Positions 38,945 through 52,445 of a stretch of DNA of 64,000 nt are shown piece by piece. The notes beneath the pieces were generated by a model, which saw only the letters and a program-made list of their open reading frames with translations, did not search any database and was not told the origin of the DNA. Position numbers and translations under genes: made by a program. Positions within the stretch are counted from its first letter, which is position 1. Each line of letters starts with the position of its first letter. The DNA comes from Certhia americana (Eukaryota > Chordata > Aves > Passeriformes > Certhiidae), in NCBI GenBank assembly GCA_018697195.1, contig CM031879.1, positions 40,451,715 through 40,515,714 on the forward strand. Direction: 5' to 3'.

Positions 38945-39754
38945 ACACCTGACTCCAGTAGAAATAACACTGGGATAAGTGCTCTGCCCTTCTCTTTGTT
39001 GCCTGCAAGACATGCAGACAGGCTGCACTGCATGCCTAGAGCTGGGGTGCCCTAGGAGGAGTAGGGATAAGGATGGAGGTAAAGAAAATGCTCCTGAAAA
39101 AGCCTGCCTCCAGCAGTCACCTGCCAGGCAGGTAAAAAGCTGGAAGGATAAACTTTAACCTGCCGAGAACTGGCTGTGCCCAACACAGATAAAGAACAGC
39201 ATGAGGCTTACCAACACAAACAAACCCCACCCCAAAAATGGCGCTTTCTAAGTGAGGAAAAAATATATTTCCACTGCTGCAGCAGGGTTTGCCCTGGCAT
39301 GCAGTGTAGCTCTGTTCTGGCTGAATAATGCTATCTTTCAGTACAATCTGGGAGGGCCAGTTATTGAGGTGAGAAAATATTGGACTTTTTTTCTATTTTC
39401 AATGTTTCCCCCTCTTTTTTAACCTTAAAATCTTAAGTTACTGTTTTACAGCAAGTATATTATTGGGTTTTCAAATGACACCAGTCAATATCCCTTGAGA
39501 TTTAATTTGAAATAATATTATGCAATGGAATTCCCTTTCATTCTGACAAATGGTGGATTTGAATCAACATTTACTAAACTGTGTTAAACTTCTTAGAGGG
39601 TGTTTTTTACCTTTTTTTAATTAAAAAAAAAAAAAAACATAAAATATTAAGATCACCTTCTACCTTTTCATTGAGATGAGTGCCAGTAATCTGTGCATTT
39701 CAGCACATAACTTCACCTGAGGTATTAAAACGAAAGTCTTTCTGAAGGTGTTTA
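38945..39754. other. Anonymous non-coding DNA
   Basis: No gene or repeat family recognised. It includes an A15 run at 39623-39637. Confidence 0.45.
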
Positions 39755-39835
39755 GTGACTCATCTCCCAGTGGTGTTGTAAGAATTAATTAGCTAATGCC
39801 AGTACAGCATTATATAAATGCTAAGTGCTATTGTT
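39755..39835 (+). repeat. Possible ancient amniote SINE tail
   Basis: The order GACTCATCTCCCAGTGGTGT, TGTAAGAATTAATTAGCTAA, ATGCCAGTACAGCA and TATATAAATGCTAAGTGCTA resembles the tail of old amniote SINEs of the MIR/AmnSINE kind (template idea: GTAAGGATTAATTAGTTAAT, then AAAG.GCTT, then GCTATATAAGTGC). The match is from memory and diverged, so the family is not assigned. Confidence 0.35.
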
Positions 39836-40954
39836 GACAGCTTAAGGTTATAAGTGCCAAGTGGCAACATGAGCTTTGCTATTGCGAGTTGTCTCTCACT
39901 CTCAAAGCAGAAGGGACCCCTCTCAGGAATGACATGGTAAATCACTCTTCCTGACTTTTCAGCCTTTCTCTCTCACAGAATTACTGAAGATGACACAAGT
40001 CATACTGATGGGTTTTGTGACAGCAATCCAGGAAGGAATTGCAATAAGCTAAAAGTCAATTAGGTAGAAGCTTCCTCTACCGTTAACTGAATCACAGAGC
40101 AATATCCCACAGAGAGAACTGTCAAATCCCATTTGTCTGCAGCTCAGCAACCATACACTGTGCAATGTAGGATCAATAAACCAGAATCTGGAAGGGGCAC
40201 AAGGCACAACATTCATTTTTGCTGTACCAGCCATTTAGAATGCATTTATGGTTCCAGCCCCCAGAAGGAGTCCATGCAAGCAGCTGTGAATGTATGTTCA
40301 GCTCATTTTCCAGTAACACAAACAGTGTTCATCAATCTTAAATGCCAAGTTTTAGCTATGACTGCTTAACTACTGTAAGTTGCTGCTTTCCAGTGTATTT
40401 ATATCTTTATATTCTAGAATGTATGTGGAGAGCTGATTTTCTTCAATTTGCATTATTTTAGCAAATAATATCAGCAGAAGTGGTGGATTGGTCAGTGAGA
40501 CAAAGAGGTTAAAATCTGCAAAAAAAGTAGAAATAGTCATGTGCACATGAGTTATAAGCAATCTCTCTCTTTTTCTCTTGTTCTAGCAGACATAATGTGC
40601 TAAAACATAATTATTTGAAAAATTCCTGACTTTCAATGGGAAAAACAATGAGACTGAGTATCATGTAGAATTCAAATATGTCAAACTCATCATAGATTCC
40701 TCTCTCTTTCATTCCTTTCTAAAAGTCTTAATTTTACATATTTTCCATGCCACTATCTAAAGTTGCCCTTTTACTAAGCACCAAAAAAATATAGCATATG
40801 AGGCACATCAGCATATCTCACAGCAAAAGAGTAATCAGGTTTTAATTTTTTGTTTGAGAAGACTCTTGGGAAAAGTAGTGCATTAACAAAACAATTGCTT
40901 AAAATTTCATTTTACAAAAATTTGCACCACGTTTTACCTCTGATAATTCCCTGA

Positions 40955-41030
40955 CACAACAAAACAAAACAAAGTCAAAAACAAAAGCAAAAAACCAAAC
41001 AAACAAAAATAAAAGCAAACCCAAAACCCC
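40955..41030 (+). repeat. Degenerate (CAAA/CAAAA)n simple sequence
   Basis: An A-rich stretch built of irregular CAAAA, CAAA and AAAAC units with few other bases. It is interrupted and so probably old. Confidence 0.6.
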
Positions 41031-44000
41031 AGACCTTGTTAGTCTAAGTGAAAGAAAACACAGATCAGACTATATTTTGCCTGACAAAATAAAAGTGCAG
41101 ATCAGACCTTACCCCTATGATTACAACCTAATAGGCTGCTCAAAAAGGGCAACTCAGACAAGCAAACTGCATTAAAAGTACATACATAATAAATGCTTGT
41201 GTAGAAACAGGATGTCAAGACATCATCTGTGATGAATAAAAAGGCTCTGACCAGAAAAGAAGTCAGTCATTGCAAAAATATTGACATTTTTCTGATCCTT
41301 TCAGCATCAGGGCAAATTCAAATATTAACAAAAATTTATGAAAAATAGATAAATTAGTGATTCCCTTTGGAAAATTTTTCTGAGGGTAATCAGTTTCATC
41401 ATTGGCCAAAAAAATGCAATTGAACATTTTTGGTTTGTCTGGCATTCCTGCTTTCTCATTATGCTAGAATAAAAACCCCTCCAGTAACCACTACTTTCTT
41501 CCTACTTGCTGTTCCTACACTCTGTAATTAAATACTCTGTCATCTTGTTTCAATAAGCTAAACTCTGCATCTTTATTTACCAAACTCATAGTCTTTTCAT
41601 TTTCTTCAGTCTATGAATTATTTCTGAGGCTCTTCATTAGGCCCTGCCCTGTGCAACACTATCCATACAATACAGAGGAGGAAAAGTTTTGCCCTGACTG
41701 CACTGATATTTTGCTTAAAAGAGGTTTACTTTAGTACACAGTCCAAGTTGTTTTGTACGACTGTCCCGCCCTCTACCTTAATTGTCATGCTGCCCCCCTT
41801 TTCTCATCCCCAGTAGAAGAACCATTACATGGTGTTCTGTGCAGTTTCCACAAAGCTTCAGGAAAAACATCTTCAGTGAAATGCAGCGAGAGCAATTCCC
41901 CCTGGTAATTGTTTTGGTGGGCTGCAGTTAGTTCTTAACCTGTGTAACGCAGTGTGCTTGATTTACCCTGCATAGCAATATTTTTTTAAAGAGAGAGCCA
42001 GGTAGTACTCACTCAAGTGTCCAGAATATGTCCAAGCAGACTATGAGTTTGGTAAATAAATGAATTTGCATGGAAGTCGCCTCCTCAGTGAAGACAAGCG
42101 TAGTTGTTTGACCATTTTCTATTAAATAACATGGACTTGTACTGATTATATTTATATTTTTCTATCAGTGGAGTACCAGCTTTCTTATCATAGTGTGTAG
42201 GAATGCGGACATGCATAATTCTCCACATACCTTGGGGCCATCTCACTTGACTTTTGTAAAACTGTTACAATATAAGCACTCAGAATTCTTGCTCTTTCCT
42301 ATTGCGGCAAAATTTAAAATTTAGTAACCCATCAAGGATTAACTCCACCTCAGGCTAGTGAATGTAAGTTGACTGGTTCTATACAGTTGAATTGCTAACC
42401 TAGCATCAGATTTGAATAAACATTGCTAATACACCATGTTTCTCTGCCTCTTACCTTTGGTGTGCTTGTTACTTCCAATATATTTCTGCAGAAAGTAACC
42501 CAGAGGGCTGTGCTCAAGTAATGAAGTGATAGAACAATATTCATAATTCAATACTCAGTTCCCCAAACCCAAAAATGTACAAGTGTTGTTAATCCACTGA
42601 TTATTGCATTAGCTGTGTATATGAATGAGTGACTGAACATGAAAATACTCAGATTCACATCTTCCTAATATTGTGCTTTTTTCCCCTGTGAATTTAATAC
42701 AAAATTTTTCTGCCAGAATAGCATCCACTTTTGGAAAATGATGCCTATTCCTATTTAGTCCCTATGATCCCTGTAACCTGTGTGGCATTTCCTTGGTGCC
42801 AGGTTAGCTGCAACACTCTCCACCCTCTTGATCTCCTTCAAAAATTCTCTTTGGGCAAGGTCTCTTGTCCAGATTTCTATTTTAAATCTTGTATTCCTGG
42901 ATTTTGCTGTTTAGTTCAATAATTGTTTATCATGATTCCTATCTGCACATGATTCACCTCAATTCATTCAAACAAAGCCTTTTATTGCCATTTTTTCCTG
43001 GAATTTGTACTGCACACTTAACATGCTAGAATTAATTTAATTTAATGCACTATTTTCTTGAAAACTAGAGGGTTGCTATATGAGATTGCTTGGTTGTATA
43101 CAGCACAGAGACTGCCCACCACTTCTTTAGTTGGAGACTGGAAGTGAAGGCCTCAGTGACACATTACCAGGGGATGCAGGGTGAATGTTTTCAGGATGAG
43201 AGGAGGGAAACAATTTGAGGAATACTTCTGTATCACTCACTGTTAGCATGTAGGCTGCTGCCAAATGCTGGTTATTGTCTTCCTTCCTGAAGCACTAGTG
43301 AACACTGCAGCACAATGCTATTTTCAGCTCCTTGACAAGATGATTACAATGTAAAGTCATGCTGCGTGACCAGCATGCCAGGTGTTCTCTGTTCTAGCTT
43401 TGCTTTTATTACTTTGGGGATGAGAGAATGATGAAGGGAAGGATTGGAGTTACTTGGATTTTCCAACAGCAGGTCAGCTTAAAACAGCTGGGCTATATTT
43501 ACTCAAGGTATTGGCATACTGTGTCTGTCATTTTCTTTGTTTTACAAATAAAAATTAGTTGGAACAAAATTAGCCAAAATAAAATGCAGTCTGTTAGGAA
43601 TTTTCAAAGCAAAGTTTGCACTTCTGAGAGGTTAAATAGTGCCAAGTTAAGTAAGCTTCCCCTGAGGAGCACAGGTATTGAGAAAACTGCAGCTGAGCAA
43701 ACTCTCCGAACCACACAGGGGTGCTAACAGGCACACAGGGGCTGGAAGGCAGAGGAGAAATGTAGCACAGATACCTTTCCCTTCCAGGCCTTAAGTTCCC
43801 TGCCAAGTCTATTAAAACTTTAAAAATTACAGATGGCCCTTGCAATTCTGTTCTTTAGTATGCTTTCTTTTCAGTAGGAATTTAAAAGAGATCAGGGAGA
43901 CACTTCAAAATCAAATAACTATAACAATTGATAACTAAAAACTAACATGTTTTCTCCTGAATGTTTGTTTTGTATACTGCAATCAGAAGACATGATTCCC

Positions 44001-47000
44001 ATTCTGATTTCATGGCAGCAAAATTTTCCAAGGATGTCTTGCAACTAATTCAGAAATACAAATATGTTTCAAGATACCTATTTAAATCCAAAAAGACTCA
44101 AGTCTGACTGAGGGGTTGGATCCAGATACATTTTAAGATATCTGGCCTAGATTAGCAATTTCCTTTTCTGATGGAAATGGGTCAAAGAACGGTATGAATG
44201 GAGCAGCAGTAGATACTTACAGTGACTTTTTTTTACAGGCTTAGGAGGTTAAATACGTATAAGCAGTCCCAAAGGAAAGCCACCACTGATGATATTATCT
44301 AACAAGGACTTCAAAGAGTCTTTCAAGACTTATCAGTCTAAAGGCAAAGTGATAAATGGCAAAATAAATGTATGACTCTATAGAAAATAAAGATACACAT
44401 AGAAATTAGTCCCAAAGCCATTTGTGATAAAGCAAAATTTTATCAATAGGGTTTTTTTTTTTAAATTTGAGTCACAAATTTTGATTGCCTTTGAAAGAGG
44501 GGAAGTTTCCACAAAATTCTTAGCTTGAAAAGTCCTGTAGGTCACAAAATTATTACACAAGTTAGGAAAAAGCCTTGTGTTGGTAGAGGCATCAGAGTAG
44601 AAATAAGCTCTATCATTAAACTATGGCCTACCTAATAAAACATCATCAGTGACCCACTTCTCATTGACACAAAAAAAACTTCTTTAGATCAATTATATGC
44701 ACTCAAAAGAGCTCTGGCAGTGACCAAACCAGATCAGCAGCCTGAACCACCTGTATTTAGTCTTAGGCTCAACTCAGTGCAGATTTATGGTCTTCTAATC
44801 TTCCTTAACCATATACAGCAATAAAAGTGGAAACTATCTCTGTAAGGATTGAGAGCTAAGGAGAAATTCACCAGAGCTACTAGAATTTGATTATTCACCT
44901 GTACAATCATGGAGATCATTCATCTGACAGATTTATTCTGCAGTTACTTATGGTGAAAAACGAAAGGCAGTCTGAGCTGCATGATGCCTCAGTTCCCTGA
45001 GACTCCCTGAGGCAGTTACAGACATGAACAGAGATTCTCAAGGCAGAAAAAATCTACAACCTCAACAAACAAGCAAACTTCTTTAAATACATCCCATTTT
45101 CAACTGTTTTCCTGTCCTGACATTTAGCCATCACTTACCATCTTGACATGTTTGTTTTCGTAGGAGAAACTGTGATTTGGGGCAGCTGAGGTGTCTCTGA
45201 TGAAAGCCTGTATATTTGCAAAGAATGTACACAAAACTCCATTTCCCTGAATGTGGTAGGAACAAACAGCAGAAGGTTATTTCCTTGCTCAGAAATCTAG
45301 CCCTCCATTTTCAGTAAGTACTCTACTTAACAGAAGCTTTTTGTCTTGGCTTTCTCCTTGGGCCACCCATATTGCCTACTTGTTTTATCCCAGTTTTCTG
45401 ATTATTTCTAAACACATAGCTCCTATCAGTTAATGTCTCAGTCAATGAATATATAATAATTTCCCAGAAAGCTCTTTGTTCTTCACAAATTAGTTCATAC
45501 TTCAGCTTGTCTTTGCAGGATAACTGCTTGGATGGTGGCTTCTACTGTTTTCAGCAAATTTACTTTGTACAGGAGCTTAGCTGCTGCTTCTTGTTTAGAC
45601 TGAATGGAGGGTGCCCCCATAACCAGGGGATTAATGAGGCTTGCAATTTTCTGCAGATCAAAGACAAATTTTATGGCAGCCATTAACATCTTCCAGCACT
45701 TGAACATAGCATTCTTGAGAAGAAAACAAAAGCCTATAATGATCAAGCCACAACATCACCTAATCACCCGTTTCTCCTCATTGCAGTATTTCCCTCAGGA
45801 CATCATACAGAATACTCTTCAGACAGAAAATTAAATGACAAGAGAGAAAAAAATCTTTTAAAAGATAACAGAAAAAGAAAGCTGAAGGACAAATAGCATA
45901 AACAAATAGACCTGAGAGGAAAGGGAGAGAAATAGTAGGACTGTTGATTGCCACAGTGAAACTTCAGCATCTATGGTCTCTGATTTATATAGGGCAATAA
46001 ATGAAAAATGGACAGCTGCAGCATACATTCTGATATAGCTTTATGCACAGTGTCTCTTTGACTATGATTACCTCTTAACAGCTCCTAAACTATGGTAGTT
46101 TTGGGTTTGGTGTCCTACAGTCAGTAGGAACTGGCATTGGTTTATCGTTATGTGAAATATTCCAGCAGTTCAGGAGCTGTTTATGAAGAAATTAAGTCTT
46201 CTCCTAGTCAAGGAAAACAGCCTCTATCAGAGAGATGCAACAATCATTCAACTTTAACCTTCCGGAGTGTTTCTATCAGAGTCTTAAGGCAGACAGATAT
46301 TTCCTGGTAAAAGAACTGTGAATGGAATTATCTCAGCCATGGGAAAGAAGTTAATAATCTCAGCACAGAAGTGTCCCTAGGTAGAAAAGCAAATTACATT
46401 CACCAAAGACTTCTTTGACAAGACAAATATAGCACCAGCAAAGACTGCAATTATGCTGCTGGATGTGCCAGTTTTCCCAGACCTTGAGCACAACAAGCAC
46501 ATATCTGTACTCCATGTGCATGCACAGCACTTTTGGCAGGCTGGGCTTACCACGCTTGCTCATACATTCTGTGCCCTGGCAGCTGTCTATGAAGTTACAG
46601 AAGCTGGATGCCACACCAGGACTTGGGGTCTGAGAGTCCAAAATCCACTCATTATGGGCAGCAGTGAGTATGGGTACAAAACTGTAAGGTGTTTTGAGGA
46701 ACATGCATGTGAAAGCTGTCTCTGTGTACCTCCATAAGAAATCCTGCAGGAGCAGAAATAAAATTGGTTGCTGTGTGATGTTATCCAAATAAATTTCACA
46801 ATTTTTCAACACAGATAATACAAAAGAAATAATAAGAAATGGGATCACTTATCCACTGTAGCACTGACAGCTTTTCTCCTTAGCAAGTTGGTCTCAACGA
46901 AGCCATAATGGTACAGAACTCTGTGCACACTAGCACTAATTCATAAGACAAGTAAATTATTCTTCTACCAAGCACTGCATTCATGTAGACACAAAGTTTT

Positions 47001-50000
47001 CAGGGAACTTTCTGTCCAAAGCAATAAGAATACTCTAGATAAGCCTGTGAATAAAACTAGAAAGCAGGCAAACTAAATGAAGCACTAGCATGCCTTACCT
47101 AGGCACTTTTGCTTAGTTTTGTACTGCTATTTTCATTTCACTTCACCAAGGTTCTGCGTTTTTTTCCAATTAATTGCTTAGTTTCTCTTCACATTTGCAA
47201 AGAATTCAAATAAATAAGCGCAATGTAACAGAAATAATTTCATTTTAATCATTATGTTGCAAATTCCTTCAGTTTCAGATGTAAATACCAAATGGATAAG
47301 CAGACACAGATTCTAACTATTCACAGCAGGACCAGTCTAATAGGGCTTTTCTGACCCAGTCAATGCCAGATGTTTTGAAAACTAAAAATCCAAACTAAAG
47401 TTATCTTCAAATATTAATAAACAAATAAAACAGCTAATTGAAAGATAAAACGCAACTGTTTAGATGATTTTTTTTAATAATAGGATAAAGAATATTCTCA
47501 TTAACAGTATTTAAGGTTTTATTATAAAAAAAAAAAAAGATGTCTATGTCCAGAATTTTAGAAATCCAGTGAGAAGTTTCAAAATTTTGGTTTTTGCTGT
47601 TTTAAAGATATATAACTTTGATCTTTTCTATAATTTAATCTTTTTATATTATCTCAACTCCAAAGCAAGCTTATTTAAATGCCTTGGCAATAATTTTTTT
47701 GCAAGATGTCCAAAATTACTAAGCCTCAGGAAGTTCAAATTATATGGGAAAAGCAAGAACAAGAGCATCTAAGGTTGCCACCATGTGGATCCTCAAGCTT
47801 GCTGAGCCTCAGGAAATCTTTTAATGTTGGTAGGGCAATGGTTTGGCTGACTGCCTCACTAATAGGTAAGCAGAGCTGTAAGCATGCCAGAAATTCATAA
47901 GCGAGGCAGGAATCATCTGCTGCCCAGGTATATTAGTGTTCATTCATTGACAGGTTTAGTTGTGGGATCAGAATGACAGCTTTATAGTCTCCTGTAGATG
48001 GGTGAGGAGTAATAAGAAATAATCATCTTGGGATGAAGGAAAAATGCCACAAAACAAGTCCAAGTTATTATGTCTCACAGGCAGTAGAATTGGAACTCCA
48101 TGCTCCCAGCTTTATTCATAAGTCCATGAGAAAACCACTCTTGTAAGCATGCATTTCCCACTGGAGGGATGAGAGGGGAAAGGCAACACAGAGGAGGAAC
48201 AATGCACTGGAAACAAGGCCTGCATGTCAACAGCTGAAATTTTACTTCTGCAAAGTGTCTGAAAATCAACAAGATCTCTCAGGCTGAGGTAGTGAGAGGC
48301 ATGGAGTAAGTTTTACTGAAGTTTCAGACAGTTGATGCAATTTCTCTTGTCTGATTGAACTGCTGAGTAGACTGCCTAGAGAGCAGTACATACAAACGCA
48401 TTCCCTTCTTCTGGCAGGAGGCAATTCAATTCCCTCATAACATCTTCATGAACAGCTATGTTTGATGGCTGATAATTCCAAGCATTTCTCATTTTAGCTG
48501 TTTTACTTTGCCTGGATTCTTTAAATTGTCACAGAGAGGATATGAATGAAACACTTGTCTTGCTCTTAAGCACATTTAGGATGCTAAAAAGAGGTGGGCA
48601 TTTTCTTGAGTTAATCATTACCTGCCCAGTTGGAACAGTTTAACTCACTCTTTCAATCCAGAGAAAAGAATTAAAATATCACATGTCTCCATCTAATAGG
48701 TTCTGCCCACCCAGAAGGCCTCTAAAGCTGACTGCTAGGCAGCTTGGGTTGTATCCTAATGGCCTAATGCTTACAGCATTTTTAGAAAAGCCTGGCTATA
48801 TCTGCTCAGCAACCTCCTCATGCATTTTGGATAACTGCTGTTGAGATGCTTTGAAGCCTCCTCTCCCCCAGCTGTTTTACGAATCTACCCTCAAAAATTA
48901 TTTTTTAAGTGAGAAACTGTTCTTCAAATTTCTACCAAGATGACTGACAAACTACATCAATTTCCCATTTTTAAAATGCAGTCTACACATCAAACTCCTC
49001 AGCTGAGTGTTTAATCTGATCCAGGGCCATGCAGAGTGATGGAGAAAAGATGGAGAGGTCTTGTTCCCCAGTGCTCACACTAAATACCTGGAAGACCACT
49101 GTGTGGACAGTTTTTTTAGTCTAGTTCTTATTGTAACCTACAAGGAGGACCCCAGGCTGCCCATCATCTGAAGTTCTTTTGCCAGACTGCTGTCTGAGAA
49201 GATGGTGTAGGAATCAGACCTAGCAACTGTATTTCTTATATTTATATGTCTGACAAAGACGTTCAGACCTGTGGAAAATTAGACTGAAACTGTAGCTGAC
49301 AGCAGTTTTTGTTTAATGACCCATTTCAGGCCAACCATCCTATTATGCCTCAGAATATTAAAACTGGATTGTAATTTTCCAGAGTATGTGAAGGGCATAA
49401 GTCGTGTTTTTCCAAAGGACTTTAGGCTGCATGCAGCTTACCTATTTTTATCACCTCATTTGGGCATTAAGTTAATTGATATAAACATATAAAACCCTAG
49501 AGATTCAGCTAGAAGATGATGGAAGGTTCCCAACACATAGGAATTTTTTAATTTTCTCTTTGTTTACTGATGTTTTTAGGTAGTCTAGGAACAAAACTTA
49601 CTTTGTCAAAGTAGTGACTAAGTTATTTAGTGTATATAAAAGTGTTTTTCTTGATGTTTATGCTATTTATTCTCTTTCATATAGTCTACAGTCAAACAGA
49701 ATCTGAAATTCATGTGATTATTGAATTATTTAATAACATACTTCTATTAAGACTAATATGACATTTAGAAGTTATGCAATATGAAGCCTGTCATGCATCT
49801 AAAAGTCACTTCAGAAATTCTTTATTGTGTTTATCTTTTTTTCCAGAAGGTTCAGGTGTGGGGAGGAGTTTATCTCCTGTGTTTAGAGGACATAGATTGC
49901 CTTACTTCTTTGTATGTCCCTGTGGCCCTGGAGTAATATTTTTTTTCTCTGGGGAGTCTGAAAGTCTTGATTGGACCAGTATGAATTGGATGGTGTAGAT

Positions 50001-50821
50001 AGAAGGATTAGGTACAAGAGAGCCTGAAAAGCTTGAAATTTCTGTGTCTTGAAGACTCTGCTAATGCATATTTAGACAATGCAGTAATCCCAGATACTGC
50101 TTAGGGGCAAATAAAACAGGATGGCACATCATAAAACCCAGTATAAATCCATTCTTTCCTGGGTTTTGTGCATTTTTTTGGAATCTATTGAAAGACAAAC
50201 ATCAGTTGGAAAAGCAGGGGAGTAAATCTATCTCTGTAAGAATTAAGCCCAACCTAGTAGTTTATGATTATTACATATTTTCTCTCCTGAGAGCTGTTGG
50301 GACATGAGGAATCTGTGTCTCCTGCTGTAGGGCAGGAGAACACATTGTTGGCACTCAGTAACTGGTAGCTAATAATAATAATAGTAGAAAATTAAATCTT
50401 CAACCAGGCACACATGCTAGCCAGTAAACATTTAGCTTCCAGGTAGCAGACAGATGGCCTTAGACATAGCAAGCCAAAATACCTGCTCTCTGGGCCTTTT
50501 TTGTCCATGTGCTTGTCAGCATGTGTCACTGCACACTGGTTTTCTTGGGAGGAACCAGACATGGACAGACATGGTGCAGGCTTCATTGGCATCATTGGCA
50601 ATGAATATCACCAGCAGGAAGCTCAGGGATTCCAAGAACCCATTGCAGCTGAAATCACTGTCATTGGGAGGTTAAAAATGCCTGGAATGAGAAGGTTATC
50701 CTTTGACAAAACACTTTCATGTCAGTCCTTCTTTTATGCCACTGCAAAAGCCTGGGCTAGGATGTTTAATCAACAAGTTACAAAAAGCCAGTGGGCAAGA
50801 AGGTTGCAATTCCCAGTGAGA

Positions 50822-50857
50822 TCCTTTAAACAATCTTTTAAGCAATCTTTTAAGCAA
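50822..50857 (+). repeat. 12-bp tandem repeat, three copies
   Basis: One TCCTTTAAACAA unit is followed by two identical TCTTTTAAGCAA units, and then a decayed TGTTTTCTAACAA. The 12-base period keeps frame in the spurious open frame 50501-50905. Confidence 0.75.
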
Positions 50858-52414
50858 TGTTTTCTAACAATGCAGCGGAAAAATCAATTGCAAATCTCTT
50901 TGTAGTGTTTCAGTCACATTGCACCTGCTTTTCTCATTAGCTATGACACACACATCAGACAGAGGAACAGGGAGATCTGAGGTGCAGAAGGCAGCTGAGT
51001 GGCCAGTTAAAAATATTACATGCATTAACAAATGTGTTTCATATGGCAGAGTAAAAGCAAGGACTTCAAGAAAATATTATCTATTAATTGCTTTCCTATT
51101 GCAGTAGAGGTGGTCATGACACAGTAACTACCAAAAGCTTCCAAGGCAGAAAAAGCCTTTTTCATATTTTGTTTTCCTGTTTATACATTCCTTTCATCAA
51201 AGGCCTACAGTTCACTCATTGGTTAGTAAAAGGTATTTTGCTTCCCCATCAAATCTCTCTATTTTTGGTTAATTTACATATTTTGTTCCTTGATTCCCAT
51301 GCGACAAATTTTTTATTTACTGCAGTGCAGTTGTGTTTTACCCAGGAATAGTTTGTTGTGTTAATGAACTCTCATTCCTAAAACAGTTTTTGCATGAGGA
51401 CTTGCAAGCTGCTTTAGCTGCACACAAAAGGTACAAGCTGGCTATTAATTTAGCAGAGCAAGGTCTGATTTTATGAGTCTTTTCTTTAATAATTTATCTA
51501 CCTTGCTACCATTCTCCCTTTTGATTTCCTCAATTTTCAATGCATTTTTAGATCTAGATAACAAACTTTCCTGCCTGGATATGTGATATGACAGAGTGGG
51601 GTGTCCTGCATTTACCTTTTTGAGTCCCCAGTTCTCCCTGAATCAACAGACCCTACCATCCATGCATGTTTCCTGTTTTACTTCATGGGAAGTTTATTGT
51701 CCATGGATGTATTTCCTGTCCACATTCCCCTACCTGCCTCAAGAAGTACTCAGAAAAGAGGGAGAGCCAAGAGGCTGCTGTAGTTGTCAAAGTAATTTTT
51801 GAAAGATAAGAGGAGCTGTCTTACATAGTTATACTACCAAGGGATCCCAGCAGAGATTGATGTCCCACGGAGTAAGCACCATAAAAGTCTGTGAGGAGAA
51901 GAAGGCCCTGTATCCAAGACTTATAAATGTCATACAAAAATAATATGAAGTGGTTGGAAGAGGGCAAAAAGGCCTGATGTTCTGCAGGTCACATAGATGA
52001 GCTGCTCTGCATAACTTATTGCTGAAATGCATCAAAACCTCATTTTAAATTTTCCACAAGTTATACAGGATATCTCACTCTGCAGCTCTGTTGTGCCACA
52101 CAGAGCAGAGTTTTGTTTTAGAGCATGAATTCATTTTGCTGTGAATTTCAGATCTTAACTACAGCACAGAACAGGTGAGGAATCTAATCAAAAATTTGGC
52201 TTCCAAAAATGATGTAAACTCAAAATTCCTCAGTCAAAAGGCATAAAAGCTTCTGGCTTGCTCAAAGTTTATCACTCATTTCTTAATTTGTAAACATAAG
52301 AAGGAATTCTTATTGTGCTCTCTTCTGTCTTAGAGTAAATCCAAAGTGTCTATACAACAATCATCTCTGCTCCTCTGATACCCTCCTAGAATGCAGGAAC
52401 AGATTTCTTTTTAA

Positions 52415-52418
<4 letters not shown>

Positions 52419-52444
<26 letters not shown>
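52419..52444. repeat. T26 homopolymer
   Basis: An uninterrupted run of 26 T. It could be the A tail of a minus-strand retrocopy, but the sequence to its right (52445 onward) has no recognisable transcript. It is likely length-variable. Confidence 0.85.

Positions 52445-52445
<1 letters not shown>

Larger units (their letters stand above)
39836..52418. other. Anonymous AT-rich non-coding DNA
   Basis: About 12.6 kb without a supportable gene, RNA or recognisable transposon. It contains a degenerate CAAA/CAAAA-rich patch at 40955-41030, an A13 run near 47526-47538, a 12-bp triple tandem at 50822-50857 and the window's longest open frame (46360-46848 minus, 162 codons). That frame has hydrophobic stretches but no recognisable family, and its length is near the chance maximum for this amount of sequence. 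Confidence 0.45.

Noticed and set aside
50501..50905. 134-codon plus frame with a SFKQ repeat as a repeat protein
   Set aside because: The repeat comes from a 12-bp DNA tandem duplication, and the rest of the frame looks random.
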